Positions 61,554 to 64,000 of a stretch of 64,000 nt of DNA are shown here, in pieces. Each line of letters begins with the position of its first letter. Within the stretch, counting starts at the first letter, position 1. This stretch comes from Liquidambar formosana (Eukaryota; Streptophyta; Magnoliopsida; Saxifragales; Altingiaceae): the NCBI GenBank assembly GCA_039720395.1, contig CM077828.1, positions 23,974,717 to 24,038,716 on the forward strand, given 5' to 3'. Below the pieces are notes generated by a model that was given only the letters and a program-made list of their open reading frames with translations, was not told the origin of the DNA and did not search any database. The translations under genes and the position numbers were made by a program.

Positions 61554-62899
61554 GCTGCTTGTTGCGCATGCATGCATGTGATCGATCCACCATTTAAGGG
61601 GACCCATTACAATTAATCCTTACAGAATATTAGCTAGAATGATTGAATATGTTGGCCTCTTTGTCAATTTTCATTTTTTTATTGTTATTATTTTTCTTAT
61701 TAGTAATAGTATTATTATTATTATTATTATAATGGATAATGTTGCAAGAAGAAGTGATGAGAAGTTTGCAAATTAATAGTTATGCACAGGAAGCTACAAG
61801 ATTAATGCATGGCATTGCATGAAAGAATTCGATCGAAGTAACCACTAGATCAGAGTTATATTTTGTAACATCTTCAATCGAGCATCCAATATACTCTATT
61901 TTCTAGGAAGATATTGAGGCAAGAAAAAGAATCCATTCTAGATTGATAGATTCAAATTATCTGCATGACAAAAATCAAAATGGCTAGTCTTTAAAAAAAA
62001 ATTCGTGTAAAAACATTACCCAGTAAAATGGGTTGTTTCTAGAGATAAATTTATTCTCTTTTTTTTTTTTTTTTTTTAGATGATGAGAAAATCTTTCAGT
62101 AAATCCCGAACTCATATAAGATCTTACAACTCGTATGGACCAGATAAGTCCGAGATCACGAGAATCATGAAACCTTGTATTGGTGATCGCGAGAGACTTA
62201 GTAAAAATATTACACTACATTAGTGATAAAAAAGGATTGCATCCTAGCATCAGAGGATTAACAATTTTTCTTTATATCAATAAATTTTCCTCCTTACGGA
62301 GGTTCTCTAAAATGAAAAAGAAAAAAAAAAAAAAAAATCTTACCATTAGAGGAGTTGACTCCCGTTCAATACGAAGCCATGTTAGTTTCTAAAACATTTG
62401 AAAACCCACAATCTAATGCTACTCATTGACTAAATCAAGTTAATAGCTAGAAAGTCAGCTTGATGGGATCATTAATTTTGAATTCAAGTTGCATTAATTT
62501 CACTGGAGCTTTTTATTTATTTATTTTTTGAGTGTATTAACCAGGTTCACACATAGTGTAGAGATTCAAAGGCGCTGTTTTGATATAGCCTTAATATTTG
62601 TAATAATTAGAAATTATGAAGTTTGATGTGCACTCTCATGATTTAGTAATTGGGAAAATACTGTTGTTTGGTGTGAATAGTTAATTCCCACACTAACTCC
62701 ATCGATCCCACAAAATTAATACTCCCTAATAGTTGTCCATTTCAACAAGTGAGATGAGGTTATCATCAAGCATATATTAAAAGATTAATCTACCCTTAGA
62801 TCACCCACCAAAGATACATATATGGTCACAAATAATATCGAAATAAATGTCATCCAAAACCCTCTCAATTTAATCTGAGTTTTGTGTCAACCACATCAA

Positions 62900-62948
<49 letters not shown>

Positions 62949-63109
62949 ATATATATATATAAAGTCAGCATGTGCTGAATACATTTTTTTTTTTTTATCC
63001 ACAAAAAAGATAATATATTAATATTAAGCGAGATTACACCTAAAGCCCAGATAAAAAAACAGCCCCCAACTAAAATGTCCGAAAAAAACTTCAGAGCACC
63101 CCACTAAAA
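61554..63109. repeat. Segmental duplication, copy 2 (partner 18556-20108)
   Basis: Collinear with sequence upstream of MYB copy A. A (CT)n expansion at 62893-62946 replaces a TA array of the partner. The copy is cut by the MULE at 63110. Confidence 0.85.
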
Positions 63110-63655
63110 GGGAACGGCTATTGCAACCCCCCAAAGGGTTAAGTTGCCCCCCTTTGTTATCCCCACCCCCTAAAAATATATACCCATCCCTCTCAAAGAC
63201 CTCACTACCCCTCATTCTCACCCACCCCTCTCACTCACCCCACACCATGGCAGTGACGACCAGCGACGGCGACGACGATTTCTCTACCACAACCACTCCG
63301 GCTGACTCCATCCCATCCCATCTCACTTTCTTCTTCCTTCCCGTAAAAAAAAAAAAAAAAAAAAAAGGAAAAAAGGTTGGCCGGAAAAAAATAGAGCAAC
63401 GACGATGGCGACTGCAAGGAAGGGCGACCGGTGAGATTACCTTTCACCGTCGGTGAGAGGGAGCCGCACCAGTTCGACGACAGTGAGGAGTGATTTTGGC
63501 CATGAGAGCTTGTAGATCTGAGAAAGGTGACTCTTCTCTCTTCCGGCGACTCCTCTCTTCTTCTCCTCTTTTTTTTTTTTTCTTTTTTTTTTTCTCTACT
63601 GCTGGTCAGATCTATGTTTTCCGGCATCCATTTTTTCCAGCAATGGTGCTTCTTC

Positions 63656-63686
<31 letters not shown>

Positions 63687-64000
63687 CCCCTCCCCCTGCT
63701 GGTCAGATCTGTGTGTTTTCCGGCGCCTCCATTTTTCCCAGCGATGCCTCCATTTTTCCGCCAACAGGAGGGGAGTTCTGGAAGGAAAAAAAAATGGAAG
63801 ACAAAAGGGAGGAGGAGGAAGGAGAAGAGGGGATGCGGCCTTACCAAGAGAGGAGAAGATGGAAGAGGGGGTCATCGCAATCACCGGTGGGGGGTGCAGG
63901 AGAGAGTTGTCGGGGGAGGGGTGCGGGAGAGGGGATGGGTGAGGGTTAAGCCCTTTTTGGTAATTTTACATAATAATTTTTTTAATTAAAAAAATAGGGG
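63110..64000. mobile_element. Non-autonomous MULE, GGGAACGGC family, second long form (right end outside window)
   Basis: Starts gggaacggctattgcaaccc after ccactaaaa, which is also the sequence at the paralogous empty site (20101-20109). The interior repeats ctggtcagatctgtg and tttttccagc units with T runs, like 54419-55345. The last bases before 64000 match the region just inside the right end of that copy, so only about 50 bp should be missing. Confidence 0.85.

Overview
This is plant nuclear DNA, AT-rich and dense in repeats. Multi-exon genes with GT-AG introns, R2R3-MYB and NAC transcription-factor sequences, a plant MuDR-type transposon, Ty1/copia and LINE retroelements and many MITEs point to a woody-type eudicot. 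I cannot name the species. There are no prokaryotic features, tRNA or rRNA genes, or CRISPR arrays.

Layout. Positions 1-5.7 kb hold eight minus-strand exons of a J-domain-like/thioredoxin-fold ER protein gene that runs off the left edge; its introns carry a TRIM, a MITE and two LINE remnants. A nearly intact Mutator-like element (MULE) occupies 6.08-12.97 kb. It has ~490 bp inverted repeats, a nine-exon MuDR-type transposase with one nonsense codon, and a convergent second gene for a small GRF-zinc-finger protein with a C-terminal membrane segment.

From 14.3 to 42.1 kb lies a decayed tandem array of MIXTA-like (subgroup 9) R2R3-MYB genes, all on the minus strand: copy A (14.3-16.9 kb), copy B (28.7-30.7 kb), fragment D (35.7-36.7 kb) and copy C (39.1-41.9 kb). 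Only A and B keep open frames, and both have damaged C-termini. C has a 2-nt deletion in exon 2. B and C share a rare GC splice donor at intron 2, and the three genes share a core promoter block. Upstream flanks of the copies are also related, so the unit of duplication was larger than the gene.

The gaps are filled by transposons. At 23.1-27.2 kb a MITE holds a LINE, which holds a non-autonomous MULE. A hAT MITE lies at 40.4 kb. Several MITE families sit inside (TA)n arrays. A family of 9-bp-TSD elements that begin GGGAACGGCTATTGC occurs at 48.4, 54.4 and 63.1 kb. A 5'-truncated Ty1/copia element (51.6 kb onward) keeps one reading frame broken by five TAG codons.

The right end carries an orphan C-terminal piece of a NAC gene of the miR164-regulated type (60.5-60.9 kb), then a ~1.56 kb duplicate of sequence found upstream of MYB copy A. 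The best candidates for novelty are the two-gene MULE with its GRF-TM accessory ORF and the MIXTA-like array with its shared non-canonical intron.
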